64,000 bases of DNA, taken from the NCBI RefSeq assembly GCF_015711645.1, contig NZ_JABTEX010000001.1, positions 310,001 to 374,000 on the forward strand, given 5' to 3'. This document shows positions 25,109 through 34,578 of this stretch, one piece after another. The translations under genes and the position numbers were made by a program. Positions within the stretch are counted from its first letter, which is position 1. Each line of letters opens with the position of its first letter. The notes under the pieces were generated by a model, which worked only from the letters and a program-made list of their open reading frames with translations, made no database searches and was not told the DNA's origin. This DNA comes from Planomonospora sp. ID82291. GTDB lineage: Bacteria; Actinomycetota; Actinomycetes; Streptosporangiales; Streptosporangiaceae.

Positions 25109-28100
25109 TGCATCTCTCCCTCGGCGGCGTTGGGCCGCTGGTTCATCTCGGCGCGGCCCTGCCGGACACCTTGCTGGAAACTGGACAGACGACTGCGCAC
25201 CCGCTCGGCCGAGATCGGGGGCATCGGGGAGACCGGCGCCGCGGGCGCGGAGGGAGCCGACCCGGGGACCAGGTTGGCCTTGGGCACCCGCTTGGGCAGC
25301 CCCGCACCGGTCAGGCCGCCCTCGGCGGGCTTCCTGACCGCCTCGGCCGCGGCCCACCCCTGGTCGGCGGGGGTGCTGCTCCAGGGCTGCCGTTCGGCCG
25401 CCGCCGGCCGGTGCTCCGCCGCGGAGTCCCCGGAGGACCCCGGGCTCCCGGCCGGTCCGGACCCGGCGGACCGCTCCGGCTCATCCGCCCTCTCGGCGGC
25501 CCTGTCGGCGGGCTTGTCGACGGGGACGCTGCTGCGGAACCAGTCGGAGCCCACCGCCGCGAAGATGGGCAGGAACTCCTCCGGCTCCGGCTCGGTCGCC
25601 GACACCCCGACCGCGGGCAGCATCTGGGTGTTCTCCCCGGGGTCGAGCCGGTGCGGTGACCACGGGTCCGCCGCCGACGCCTCCTGCCACGACGACTGCT
25701 CCTGCCAGGACGGCTGGGGCGGCGCAGGCGGCTGGGCCGACCGGTCCTGCCAGGACGGCGGGGCCACCGGGGCCTCAGGTGCCTCGGGGGCCGCCGACGC
25801 CTCCTGCCACGACGACCGCTCCTGCCAGGACGGCTGGGGCGGCGCAGGCGGCTGGGCCGGGCGCCCGGACGGCGGCGGCGGGGTCGGGGTCAGCGGCGAG
25901 GACCACAGGCTCTCCACGTCCGAGGCCGAGACCACCGGCTTGGACCACAGGTCCGCGACGCTGGGCGACGGCCCGGCGGGAGCCTCCGGAGCCGGACCGG
26001 CCCCGGCCGAGCGCGCCCCGGGCGGGGTGCCGAACGGCGTGTCGTCCATCGGGGGCATCCCGAAGGGGGGCCGCTCGCCCGGGCGGCGCACCGGGGGCGA
26101 CGGCGGTACGGCGGGCGGGGCCTCCACCGGGCCGGGCGCCGCGAGCGGAGCCTCGGCCGACTGGAACGCCCCGAAGGAGGACATCTCGAACGACGGGTGC
26201 CCCGGTCCGAACGCGCCGGCCCCCGCCCCGGCTCCGACGCCGGCGGGCGCCGAGCCGAACGGGTCGTGCCGCAGCCCCGCGGCGAACGGGTCCGCCTCCG
26301 GCGCGGCCCCCCGGCCCGTGGCCGCGGAGGCGGCCAGGGCCGCCGGGTCGGGCCGCATGGACTGGGCCACCACCTGGGGCGGGAGCAGGACGACGGCGCT
26401 GAGACCGCCGGCCTCGGGACGGCGGAGCTGGACGCGGATACCGTGGCGCAGGGCCAGGCGGCCGACCACGAACAGGCCCATCCGGCGGGAGACCGACAGG
26501 TCCACCGCCGGCGGTTCGGCCAGCCGCCGGTTGGCCTCGGCCAGCTCCTCGTCGCTCATGCCGATGCCGGAGTCGGTGACCGCCAGCACGACGCTGCCCA
26601 TCTCGTTGCCGTTGCTGGTCACCGTGATCTTGGTGTCCTGCGGCGAGAAGAAGATCGCGTTCTCCACGAGCTCCGCGATCAGGTGGACGATGTCGTTGAC
26701 GGCCTGGCCGATGATCAGCGTGCCGGACTCGACCCGCAGGGTGACCCGCTCGTAGTTCTCGACCTCCGACAGCGAGGCGCGCACGACGTCGCCGAGCGGG
26801 ACCGGCTCGCTCCACCGGCGGCTCTGCTCCTGGCCCGCGAGGACCAGGAGGTTCTCGGAGTTGCGGCGCATGCGGGTGGCCAGGTGGTCGAGCTTGAAGA
26901 GGCTGGCCAGCCGGTCGTCGTCCTGCTCGCCCTGCTCCAGGTCGTCGATGAGGTCGATCTGGCGCTCCACCAGCGACTGGGTGCGCCGGGAGAGGTTGAC
27001 GAACATCGCGTTGACGTTGGCCCGCAGCCGGGCCTCGTCGCCCGCCAGCCGGATGGCCTCGCGGTGGACCTCGTCGAAGGCCCGGGCCACTTCCCCGATC
27101 TCGTCGCGGGTGAGCACGCCGATGGAGGGCACCTCGATGTTCGGGGCCAGGTCCGCGGACTCGCGCAGCACGCGGACGGTCTCGGGCAGCTTGGTGCCGG
27201 CCACCTCCAGGGCCTCGCTGCGCAGCTTGCGCAGCGGGCTGACCAGCGAGGCGGCGACCCAGGCGGTGATGAGCAGGATCAGCACCAGCAGGACCAGGAT
27301 CGCGCCACCGGAGATCATGGCGCTGCGCCGCTCGGCGGCCTCCAGGTCCTGGCTGCGCTGGACCGCCGCGGCGGCCATCTCGCGTTCGAGCGTCCGCATG
27401 CCGTCCACGACGGCGCTGGAGGAGTCGAACCAGCTGCGGATGCCCACGGTGCCCAGGGTCCGGTTCTCCCGCATGCGGGACATGACCAGGGCGCGGGTGG
27501 CGTCGGCCCGGTCGACCTCGGGACCGCTGACCAGCTCGCGGAAGCGCCTGTTCTGCGCCGCGCTCGCGGTCGCCTGGAAGGCGGCCACCTCGCTCACCTG
27601 GCTGCGGTAGGCGCCCAGGAAGTCGGCGGGGTCGTCGAAGTCGAAGCCGCCTTCGAGGCGGGCGACCAGCAGGATGCCCCGCTGCCTGGCCACCTGCTCC
27701 TTGGCCCGGGACAGCGCGCCGAGCGTCAGCGCGTCACCGGTCAGGCGCTCGTCGCCGCCGCTGCGGCCGAGGTCGTCGTGGAGGGTGACGAAGTCGGCGA
27801 TCATCCGCGAGTACATGCCGAGGGCGGCACGCGGGAGCACGCTGCCCTCGGTGATGAGCCGGCGGAGGCCGGGCAGTCCGTGCAGCCAGCGGCGGATCTG
27901 GGAGGCCTCGGCCCGGACGCGGGCGGCGTGCTCGCCGCCGATGGCCGCCACCGCCTTCAGCGTCTCGGTGGCGCTCCGGTCCACGGCCTCGCGCTGCTCC
28001 CTGACCTTGACCAGGCGGGCGGGCCGGCGCTGGTCGGCGATGTACCAGGCGGTGAGGTCGCGCTCGGCGGCCATCTCGTGGGAGAGGACGCCGAGCCGCT

Positions 28101-28305
28101 CGATGAGCGAGGCGACCTCGGCCGTCCGCCGGTACTCCGTCGCGGTGGACAGCGCGGTGGTCAGCTGGAGCCCGGTCAGCAGTACGGCCGCCACGGTCGG
28201 GAGCAGGATCAGTGCGACCAGACGGGGGCGCACGCGCCAGTTCGCGGGCAGGAGGCTGCCGAACACTCCCACCGCCCGGTGGCTCCGGCGGTCTTGTGTC
28301 TTCAC
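25105..28305 (-). CDS. Conservon 2 nitrate-sensor-like histidine kinase (CvnA type)
   Basis: This 1066-residue membrane kinase has a basic N-terminus, helix LVALILLPTVAAVLLTG, a NIT-like extracytoplasmic domain, helix AILVLLVLILLITAWVAASL, HAMP, LFKLDHLATRMRRNSENLL with a candidate His, and HATPase (ELVENAIFFSP, DSGIGMS, GLFVVGRLALRHGI). The ~400-residue Pro-rich tail includes a duplicated PPQPSWQE segment and ends with the EEFLPIFA, GLPKR-PKANLVPG and SFQQGVR motifs shared by all three CvnA proteins. The GTG at 28305 is in the same GGCCAGTGA context as the conservon 1 start. Confidence 0.92.
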   Translation of the reverse strand: MKTQDRRSHRAVGVFGSLLPANWRVRPRLVALILLPTVAAVLLTGLQLTTALSTATEYRRTAEVASLIERLGVLSHEMAAERDLTAWYIADQRRPARLVKVREQREAVDRSATETLKAVAAIGGEHAARVRAEASQIRRWLHGLPGLRRLITEGSVLPRAALGMYSRMIADFVTLHDDLGRSGGDERLTGDALTLGALSRAKEQVARQRGILLVARLEGGFDFDDPADFLGAYRSQVSEVAAFQATASAAQNRRFRELVSGPEVDRADATRALVMSRMRENRTLGTVGIRSWFDSSSAVVDGMRTLEREMAAAAVQRSQDLEAAERRSAMISGGAILVLLVLILLITAWVAASLVSPLRKLRSEALEVAGTKLPETVRVLRESADLAPNIEVPSIGVLTRDEIGEVARAFDEVHREAIRLAGDEARLRANVNAMFVNLSRRTQSLVERQIDLIDDLEQGEQDDDRLASLFKLDHLATRMRRNSENLLVLAGQEQSRRWSEPVPLGDVVRASLSEVENYERVTLRVESGTLIIGQAVNDIVHLIAELVENAIFFSPQDTKITVTSNGNEMGSVVLAVTDSGIGMSDEELAEANRRLAEPPAVDLSVSRRMGLFVVGRLALRHGIRVQLRRPEAGGLSAVVLLPPQVVAQSMRPDPAALAASAATGRGAAPEADPFAAGLRHDPFGSAPAGVGAGAGAGAFGPGHPSFEMSSFGAFQSAEAPLAAPGPVEAPPAVPPSPPVRRPGERPPFGMPPMDDTPFGTPPGARSAGAGPAPEAPAGPSPSVADLWSKPVVSASDVESLWSSPLTPTPPPPSGRPAQPPAPPQPSWQERSSWQEASAAPEAPEAPVAPPSWQDRSAQPPAPPQPSWQEQSSWQEASAADPWSPHRLDPGENTQMLPAVGVSATEPEPEEFLPIFAAVGSDWFRSSVPVDKPADRAAERADEPERSAGSGPAGSPGSSGDSAAEHRPAAAERQPWSSTPADQGWAAAEAVRKPAEGGLTGAGLPKRVPKANLVPGSAPSAPAAPVSPMPPISAERVRSRLSSFQQGVRQGRAEMNQRPNAAEGEMQ
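25671..25859. repeat. 69-bp direct repeat inside cvnA2
   Basis: Bases 25671-25739 recur at 25791-25859, exactly 120 bases away, with one difference (T at 25697, C at 25817). The repeat encodes a Trp/Gln-rich linker (PPAPPQPSWQE-SSWQEAS) in the disordered tail and keeps the reading frame. Confidence 0.85.
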
Positions 28306-28440
28306 TGGCCTAGGTAACCCCTCGCCGAGTAGGGAAGCGGCGGAAGCAATTTGAGCACATCCTTTATGGTCACTACGAATGGAGTAACTATCGATAAATC
28401 CCTATAAATGGGATATGAGGGCACTAACTACCCATCATTT

Positions 28441-29847
28441 TCAAGCAGGCCGGAAGGAATCCCTCACCTCCGGCGCCTGGTGCTTGATCATGAGGTGGCG
28501 CGTCACGGAGTACTCCTGGACCGCCTCCTGGCTCATGTCCTTGCCGAAGCCGCTGCCCTTGACCCCGCCGTGCGGCGCCTCCGAGGCGATCGGCAGGTGG
28601 TCGTTGACCCAGGTCACCCCCACGTCGAGGCGGTGCGCGACGCGCAGCGCCCGGGCCACGTCGGCCGACCAGACCGAGGAGGCCAGGCCGTAGGGGGTGT
28701 CGTTGGCCAGCCGCACCGCCTCGTCCTCGCCGTCGAACGGCAGGGCGACCAGGACCGGCCCGAAGAGCTCCCCCTGGACGATCTCGCTGTCCTGGCGGGC
28801 TCCGGCGATCAGTGTCGGCGGGTAGTGGAAGCCGGGCCCCTCGGCCGGGGCGCCCCCGCAGAGCACCGAGGCGCCCTCGGCCGCCGCGCGCTCGACGAAG
28901 CCGTGCACCCGGTCCCGGTGCGCGGCGGAGATCAGCGGGCCGATGTCGGTCGCCGGGTCCCAGGGGTCACCCGGCCTGATCCGCTCCAGCGTCGCGCGAA
29001 GCGCTTCGACGGCCTCGCCGTAGACCTCCCGGGAGATGTAGACGCGGGTGGCCGCCGTGCAGTCCTGCCCGGTGTTGTAGGTCGCGCCCATCGCCACGCC
29101 CCGGGCCATCTCGGCCAGGTCCGCGTCGCCGAAGACCAGGGCCGGGGCCTTGCCGCCGAGCTCCAGGTGGACCCGCTTGAGCGAGGCGGCCGCCCCGCGC
29201 ATGACGGCGCGGCCGGTCGCGGTGGAACCGGTGACGCTCACCATGTCCACGCCCGGGTCGTCCACCAGCGCCCCGCCGGCCTCGGCGTCGCCGAGGACCA
29301 CCTGCAGCAGCCCGTCGGGCGCGCCGGCCGCCGCGAACAGCTCGGCCAGGCGCAGCGTGCTGCCCGGCGTCGCCGGCGCGGGCTTGATCACCACCGCGTT
29401 GCCCGCCGCGAGCGCGGGCCCGGCCTTCCAGACCGCCATCACCAGGGGGAAGTTCCAGGGCGCGATCGAGGCCACGACGCCGACCGGGCGGCGGACCAGC
29501 ACCGAGGTGTAGCCGGCGCTGAACACCCCCGCCCCGGTGCCGTCCAGCGAGCGGGCGGCCCCGGCGAAGAAGCGGAGGTTGTCGACCGCGAAGGGCAGCT
29601 CGCCGTCGCGGAAGACCGCCGCGGGCTTGCCCGTCTCGGCGACCTCCCGCCGGGTCAGCTCCTCGGCGTCGGCCTCGACGAGGTCGGCGAAGCGCAGCAG
29701 CACCCGCGCCCGCTCGGCCGGGGTCGCCGCACCCCACTCCGCGAAGGCCGCCCGCGCCCGCCGTACGGCCGCCGCCACCTGCTCGACCGGGGTGTCGGCC
29801 GTCTCGTACAGCGGCTCGCCCGTCGCCGGGTTGATCAGAATGCCCAT
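28441..29847 (-). CDS. Aldehyde dehydrogenase, aminobutyraldehyde-dehydrogenase-like
   Basis: This 468-residue NAD(P)-dependent enzyme oxidises an aldehyde to an acid. Catalytic residues are visible: Asn132 in PWNFP, Glu229 in HLELGGKAP and Cys263 in NTGQDCTAATR, with the cofactor motif VTGSTATGRAV. The overall sequence resembles gamma-aminobutyraldehyde dehydrogenases, which act in putrescine breakdown, and a PotABCD-type importer lies 2 kb away. The ATG at 29847 has AGGGA upstream. A longer open frame upstream is the glycosyltransferase read in another frame. Confidence 0.92.
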   Translation of the reverse strand: MGILINPATGEPLYETADTPVEQVAAAVRRARAAFAEWGAATPAERARVLLRFADLVEADAEELTRREVAETGKPAAVFRDGELPFAVDNLRFFAGAARSLDGTGAGVFSAGYTSVLVRRPVGVVASIAPWNFPLVMAVWKAGPALAAGNAVVIKPAPATPGSTLRLAELFAAAGAPDGLLQVVLGDAEAGGALVDDPGVDMVSVTGSTATGRAVMRGAAASLKRVHLELGGKAPALVFGDADLAEMARGVAMGATYNTGQDCTAATRVYISREVYGEAVEALRATLERIRPGDPWDPATDIGPLISAAHRDRVHGFVERAAAEGASVLCGGAPAEGPGFHYPPTLIAGARQDSEIVQGELFGPVLVALPFDGEDEAVRLANDTPYGLASSVWSADVARALRVAHRLDVGVTWVNDHLPIASEAPHGGVKGSGFGKDMSQEAVQEYSVTRHLMIKHQAPEVRDSFRPA

Positions 29848-29879
29848 GGAACGTCCCTGGTAGGTGTGTGGTCGGGCCG

Positions 29880-31157
29880 TCAGGCCCCGGTGCCGACCTG
29901 CTCGATCAGGTCGGCGGCGCGGCGCAGGCCGCCGCGCCGGCGGATCTCCTCGCCGGCGGCGGCCAGCTTCTCGCGCAGGGCGGTGTCGCCCAGCAGCCGC
30001 TCCACCGCGCCGGTCAGCTCGGCGTCGGCGAAGCCGTAGGTGGACAGGCGCACGCCGTAGCCGAGCTCGTGGACGCGCTGGGCGTTGTCGTACTGGTCCC
30101 AGAACAGCGGCAGCAGGATCATCGGCTTGCCGAAGTGCAGCGCCTCGGTGACGGTGTTGTTGCCGCCGTGCGTGATGACCAGGTCCACCAGCGGCAGGAT
30201 CGTGGTCTGCGGCAGGAACTCCGCGCCCCACATGTTGCCGGCGAGCTTGATCTCCTCGTGCAGCGGGCCCTTGGAGACGATGTAGCGGTGCGGGGTGGTG
30301 CCCAGCACGTCGATCACCCGCTGCATGAGCTCCACGTCGGCCGAGCCGAGCGAGCCGAGCGAGAAGTAGACCAGCGACCCCTCGCCCTCCTTGAGGGCCT
30401 CCGGCAGCTCGAAGGCGTCGTCGGTCTCGCGGACCGAGGAGTCCAGCCGGTGCCAGCTCGGCCCCAGCGGCCGGGCGTCGGTGTAGTCGGCGATCTCCGG
30501 GAAGACGTAGAGGTTCAGGTCGCCCTCGTGGACGAAGTCCAGGTCCGGCAGGGCCGGGGCGCCCTGCTCGACGACCCAGGCGTTGAAGGCGCTCCAGATC
30601 TCGCGGTGGGTCCGGTCGTACTCGGCGCGGAAGGCGTCCCACTCGGAGCGGTCGTCCGCGGGCAGGCCGGAGAAGACCGGCGCCACGTCCTGGCCGCGGA
30701 CCTCCAGCGGGTTGCAGGAGACGATGCGGACGAACGGCTTGCCCGCGGTCACCAGGGCCGGGAAGGCGATGACGTTGTCCTCGACGATGACGTCCGGCCG
30801 CACCCGCTCGATGATCGCCTTGAGCTGCGGCTCGCAGTACTTGGCGCCGTCGATGAGCGCCTCCCAGATCGGCTTGGTCACCGTCTCCAGCTGCTCGGCG
30901 GTGGACTTGCGGTACTCGGGCGCGGTGTCGCGGATGAAGTCCTTCCAGAACTGCCCCGGGTCCTGCTCCTCGTCCGACGGCGGGGCGAGGTCGACCAGGT
31001 CCTCCTCGAAGCCGAGCGCCGTGAGTTTCCCCTTCCACGAGGCTTCGGCAGCGAAGACGACCCGGTGGCCGCGCTTGCGAAGAATGTCGCCGATGCCGAT
31101 GCAGTTGTTCGTCGGGCCGTAGGCGCTCTCCGGCATGAACAGGATCGTAAGAGCCAT
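29880..31157 (-). CDS. GT1-family (MGT/UDP-type) glycosyltransferase
   Basis: This 425-residue GT-B enzyme should move a sugar from a nucleotide donor to a small acceptor. It starts with a typical N-terminal Rossmann half (LFMPESAYGPTNNCIGIGDIL, KRGHRVVFAAE) and has the C-terminal donor motif HGGNNTVTEALHFGKP followed by PLFWDQYDNAQRVHELG. No signal peptide or membrane helix is seen. It precedes the aldehyde dehydrogenase by 32 bases and diverges from a TetR regulator. Similar enzymes glycosylate macrolides and other natural products; the acceptor here is unknown. Confidence 0.9.
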   Translation of the reverse strand: MALTILFMPESAYGPTNNCIGIGDILRKRGHRVVFAAEASWKGKLTALGFEEDLVDLAPPSDEEQDPGQFWKDFIRDTAPEYRKSTAEQLETVTKPIWEALIDGAKYCEPQLKAIIERVRPDVIVEDNVIAFPALVTAGKPFVRIVSCNPLEVRGQDVAPVFSGLPADDRSEWDAFRAEYDRTHREIWSAFNAWVVEQGAPALPDLDFVHEGDLNLYVFPEIADYTDARPLGPSWHRLDSSVRETDDAFELPEALKEGEGSLVYFSLGSLGSADVELMQRVIDVLGTTPHRYIVSKGPLHEEIKLAGNMWGAEFLPQTTILPLVDLVITHGGNNTVTEALHFGKPMILLPLFWDQYDNAQRVHELGYGVRLSTYGFADAELTGAVERLLGDTALREKLAAAGEEIRRRGGLRRAADLIEQVGTGA

Positions 31158-31282
31158 CGTGTCCTCCGAGATCAGGGGGTTGGAAATCTAGTGAATACTG
31201 GTTTAAATCTTGATCTAGCGGAAATGCCGGACAGCAGCCACTATGGACCCCGGCATAAATCATGGGTGACGAACGGGGAAAT

Positions 31283-31891
31283 ATGGCGCGCAAGAGCCGG
31301 TCGGACCGACGGGTGGATCTCATCGACGCGGCGCGCCGGGCGATCATCCGGCACGGCACCGACGGCGTCGGCCTCAACCACGTCGCCGAGGAGGCGGGGC
31401 TGACCTCCGGGGCGGTGCTCTACCACTACCCCAACCTCGGCGAACTGCTGGTGGACGCCCACCACGCCGGGATGGAGCGCTTCTACGAGCTGCGCCTCAA
31501 GCGGATCAGCGGCATGCGCGACCCGGCCGAGAAGCTCGTCGTGACCATCCGCTCGGGCCTGCCCCACGGCCCCGACGACCCGGACGTGCGCCTGCTCAAC
31601 GAGCTCGGCGGCGCCGCCGCCCGCAACCGGATGTACGCGCTGCTGCTCACCACGCTCTACGACCGGCAGGTCGCGATGTACCAGAGCATCCTGGAGACCG
31701 GCAGCGCCCTGGGGACCTTCACGCTGGCCGGCGACTCCCTGGCCATCGCGCGCAACCTCGTCGCGCTGGAGGACGCGTACGGCTACCGCATAACGGCCCG
31801 CCACCCGGTGATCGGCCCGGAGGAGGCGGCGGAGCTGATCCTGGCCTACGCCCGGACGGTCACGGGCAACCCGCTGAAGACGTCTCACTGA
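31283..31891 (+). CDS. TetR/BetI-like transcriptional regulator
   Basis: This ~202-residue repressor-type protein has an N-terminal helix-turn-helix ([24 protein letters not shown]) and a helical ligand-binding domain. I chose the ATG at 31283 because GGGGA lies just upstream; an in-frame ATG at 31262 would add seven residues without a ribosome site. It diverges from the glycosyltransferase gene and probably controls that operon. Its stop overlaps the stop of the converging ATPase gene by seven bases. Confidence 0.88.
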   Translation: MARKSRSDRRVDLIDAARRAIIRHGTDGVGLNHVAEEAGLTSGAVLYHYPNLGELLVDAHHAGMERFYELRLKRISGMRDPAEKLVVTIRSGLPHGPDDPDVRLLNELGGAAARNRMYALLLTTLYDRQVAMYQSILETGSALGTFTLAGDSLAIARNLVALEDAYGYRITARHPVIGPEEAAELILAYARTVTGNPLKTSH

Positions 31892-32925
31892 GGCACCAGG
31901 ACCCCGTCCTGGGGCGCCCACGACAGCGCCACCCGCGTCCCCGGGCGGGCCCGGGTGGCGCCCTGGAGGGCCACCAGGACCGGCTGCCCGAAGCCGGGCA
32001 CGGTGACGGAGACGTGCGAGACGCCGCCGTAGAAGCTCACGTCCGCCACCTCGCCCCGCAGCACGCCGGCGGCGTCCGCGGTCTCGGGCGCCAGCCGCAC
32101 CCGCTCCGGCCGGACGGCCAGCAGCGCCGAGGTCCCATCGGGCAGGTCGGAGGAGCCGGGCAGCACGCCGAGGCCGTCGGCGGCCAGGCCGACCGCGCAC
32201 GCCCGCCCCGGGAAGAGGTTGCCCGCGCCCACGAACCCGGCGACGAACGGGGTGCGCGGCCGCTCGTAGAGCGCGACCGGCTCGTCCACCTGCTCCACCC
32301 GGCCCGCGTTGAAGACCGCGATCCGGTCGGCCAGCGACATGGCCTCCTCCTGGTCGTGGGTGACCACGACGAAGGTGATGCCGACCTCGTGCTGGAGGCG
32401 CTTGAGCTCCAGCTGCATCTCCGCCCGCACCTTCTTGTCCAGCGCGGACAGCGGCTCGTCGAGCAGGAGCAGCCGCGGCCGCTTGACGATCGCGCGGGCC
32501 AGCGCGACCCGCTGCCGCTGGCCGCCGGAGAGCTGCTGCGGCCTGCGCCCGGCCGCCTCGGCCAGGCCCACCTTCTCCAGCACCTCGCCGACCCGGGTGC
32601 GGACCTCCGCCTTCGGCAGCCGCTCGCGCTCCAGGCCGTAGGCGACGTTCCCGGCCACGGTCATGTGCGGGAACAGCGCGTAGGACTGGAACATCAGGTT
32701 GACCGGGCGGCGGTGCGCGGGCCTGCCCAGCAGGTCGGCGCCGTCCAGGGTGACCGCGCCGGCGTCCGGCGACTCGAACCCGGCCAGGATCCGCAGGAGC
32801 GTGGTCTTGCCGCAGCCGCTCGGGCCGAGCAGGGCGAAGAACTCGCCCTGGCGGATCTCCAGGGAGACGTCCGACAGCGCCGTGACGTCTCCGAAGCGGC
32901 GGCTGACACCGGTGATCTGCAGCAT
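31885..32925 (-). CDS. ABC ATPase of PotA type
   Basis: This 346-residue ATPase has Walker [18 protein letters not shown]-loop [15 protein letters not shown], signature [15 protein letters not shown], Walker [13 protein letters not shown] and switch [16 protein letters not shown], followed by a C-terminal TOBE regulatory domain of about 100 residues. This is the PotA/spermidine-putrescine subfamily. It is the last gene of a four-gene importer operon and shares a base with the permease stop. Substrate class in this subfamily is mixed, so polyamine specificity is not certain. Confidence 0.92.
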   Translation of the reverse strand: MLQITGVSRRFGDVTALSDVSLEIRQGEFFALLGPSGCGKTTLLRILAGFESPDAGAVTLDGADLLGRPAHRRPVNLMFQSYALFPHMTVAGNVAYGLERERLPKAEVRTRVGEVLEKVGLAEAAGRRPQQLSGGQRQRVALARAIVKRPRLLLLDEPLSALDKKVRAEMQLELKRLQHEVGITFVVVTHDQEEAMSLADRIAVFNAGRVEQVDEPVALYERPRTPFVAGFVGAGNLFPGRACAVGLAADGLGVLPGSSDLPDGTSALLAVRPERVRLAPETADAAGVLRGEVADVSFYGGVSHVSVTVPGFGQPVLVALQGATRARPGTRVALSWAPQDGVLVPQ

Positions 32926-33707
32926 CAGGAAAGGGACTCCGTCAGTCGGGTCATCCGCTGGGCCGCGATCACCACGGTGAAGCTCACCGCGAGCAGCACG
33001 GTGGCCAGCGCGTTGATCTCCGGGGTGACCCCGAAGCGGACCATTGAGTAGATGACGATGGGCAGGGTCGGCTCGGTCGGCGCCGAGGTGAAGAACGCGA
33101 TGACGAACTCGTCGACGGAGAGCGTGAACGCCAGCAGCGCGCCCGCGGCGATGCCCGGCGCGAGCTGGGGCAGGGTGATCCGGAAGAACGTGGTCACCGG
33201 GGTCGCGCCCAGGTCGCGCGAGGCCTCCTCCAGCGAGGTGTCGGCGTGCGCGAGCCGGGTGCGGACCACCGCGGCCACGAACGCCATGCCGAACACCGCG
33301 TGCGCCAGCAGCACCGAGCGCAGGCCCAGCTCCATCTTCACCCAGACGTAGAACATCAGCAGGCCGATGCCGAGCACCAGGTCCGGCAGCACGGCCGGCA
33401 GCACGCCGATCGCGTCCAGGGCCTTGGACCTGCTGTGGCGGGCCATGCCCACCGCCAGCAGCGTGCCGAGCACCGTCGACAGGACCGTGGCCCCCACGGC
33501 CACGATCAGGGTGTTGACCAGCCCCTGGCGGATGTCGGCGTTGCCGGCCAGCTCGCCGTACCACTTGAGGCTGAAGCCGTCGAAGGAGTACGGCGAGCCG
33601 CCGGAGTTGAACGACATGCCGACCAGCACCACGATCGGCGCGTACAGGAACAGGTAGGTCGCCCAGAAGGGCACGTACAGCAGTCGGGGCTTACGCACGG
33701 CGGGCAC
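32925..33707 (-). CDS. ABC permease of PotC type
   Basis: This 260-residue inner-membrane permease has about six hydrophobic segments and the EAA loop [23 protein letters not shown]. The pattern [16 protein letters not shown] near the start fits PotC. The GTG start overlaps the upstream permease gene; a GTG four codons downstream is also possible. Confidence 0.9.
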   Translation of the reverse strand: MPAVRKPRLLYVPFWATYLFLYAPIVVLVGMSFNSGGSPYSFDGFSLKWYGELAGNADIRQGLVNTLIVAVGATVLSTVLGTLLAVGMARHSRSKALDAIGVLPAVLPDLVLGIGLLMFYVWVKMELGLRSVLLAHAVFGMAFVAAVVRTRLAHADTSLEEASRDLGATPVTTFFRITLPQLAPGIAAGALLAFTLSVDEFVIAFFTSAPTEPTLPIVIYSMVRFGVTPEINALATVLLAVSFTVVIAAQRMTRLTESLS

Positions 33708-34578
33708 TCCAGGCCTGCAGCAGCAGCAGGACGATCAGCACGGCCAGCAGCGCCAGCGCGAGCGTGGAACCGAACGGCCAGTCGCGGGCCTTGAGGAACT
33801 GGTCCCTGATCAGGTTGCCGACCATGATCGAACGTCCGCCGCCGAGCAGCTCGGGGACGATGAAGTTGCCGAAACTCGGCACGAAGACGAACAGGCACCC
33901 GGTGACCACTCCGGACCTGGTCAGCGGCAGCGTCACCGAGAAGAAGGTGCGCACCGGCGAGGCGCCGAGGTTGGCCGAGGCCTCGCGGAGCTGCGGGTCG
34001 AGCTTCTCGATCGCGGCGTAGAGCGGGAGCACCATCAGCGGCAGGTAGGAGTAGACCAGGCCGGTGACGATCGCGCCCTGGCCGTACAGCAGCTCGTACG
34101 GACCCAGGCCGATCTTCCCCAGTGCGCCGTTGAGCAGGCCGGGACCGCTCAGCAGCACGATCCAGGCGTAGACGCGCACCAGGAAGTTCGTCCAGAACGG
34201 CAGCACGATCGCGACCAGCGCGACCGTCTTCCACCGGCGGGGCAGCCGGGCGATCAGGTACGCCGTCGGATACCCGGCGAGCAGCGCGATCACCGTGGCG
34301 ATCGTGGCCAGCTTCAGCGAACCGAGCACGACGTCGAGGTAGAGCGGGTCCAGCAGCCGGGTGAAGTTCTCCCCCGTCACCTCGTAGACGACGCCGCCGA
34401 AGCGGCCCCGGCGGAACACCGTGTAGCTGAGCAGCAGCGCCAGCGGGATCAGCAGGAACGCGACCAGGTAGGCCAGGCCCGGCCCCAGGAAGACCAGCCG
34501 CGCCGACGCGCGCGACCGGCGCGACCGCGTTTTCGCGGCCGCGCCGGAGACGACGGCAGAACGGGTCGAGCGGGTCAC
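33691..34578 (-). CDS. ABC permease of PotB type
   Basis: This 295-residue permease begins with an Arg-rich cytoplasmic stretch, then FLGPGLAYLVAFLLIPLAL, and has the EAA loop QLREASANLGASPVRTFFSVTLP. It also shows VPSFGNFIVPELLGGG, a typical PotB/PotH landmark. It overlaps the solute-binding gene upstream by four bases and the PotC-type gene downstream by 17. Confidence 0.9.
   Translation of the reverse strand: MTRSTRSAVVSGAAAKTRSRRSRASARLVFLGPGLAYLVAFLLIPLALLLSYTVFRRGRFGGVVYEVTGENFTRLLDPLYLDVVLGSLKLATIATVIALLAGYPTAYLIARLPRRWKTVALVAIVLPFWTNFLVRVYAWIVLLSGPGLLNGALGKIGLGPYELLYGQGAIVTGLVYSYLPLMVLPLYAAIEKLDPQLREASANLGASPVRTFFSVTLPLTRSGVVTGCLFVFVPSFGNFIVPELLGGGRSIMVGNLIRDQFLKARDWPFGSTLALALLAVLIVLLLLQAWSARRA

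Noticed and set aside
31158-31282. TetR operator in the divergent spacer before the glycosyltransferase
   Set aside because: The region is AT-rich, with CTAG and TTTAAA motifs, but I found no convincing inverted repeat.
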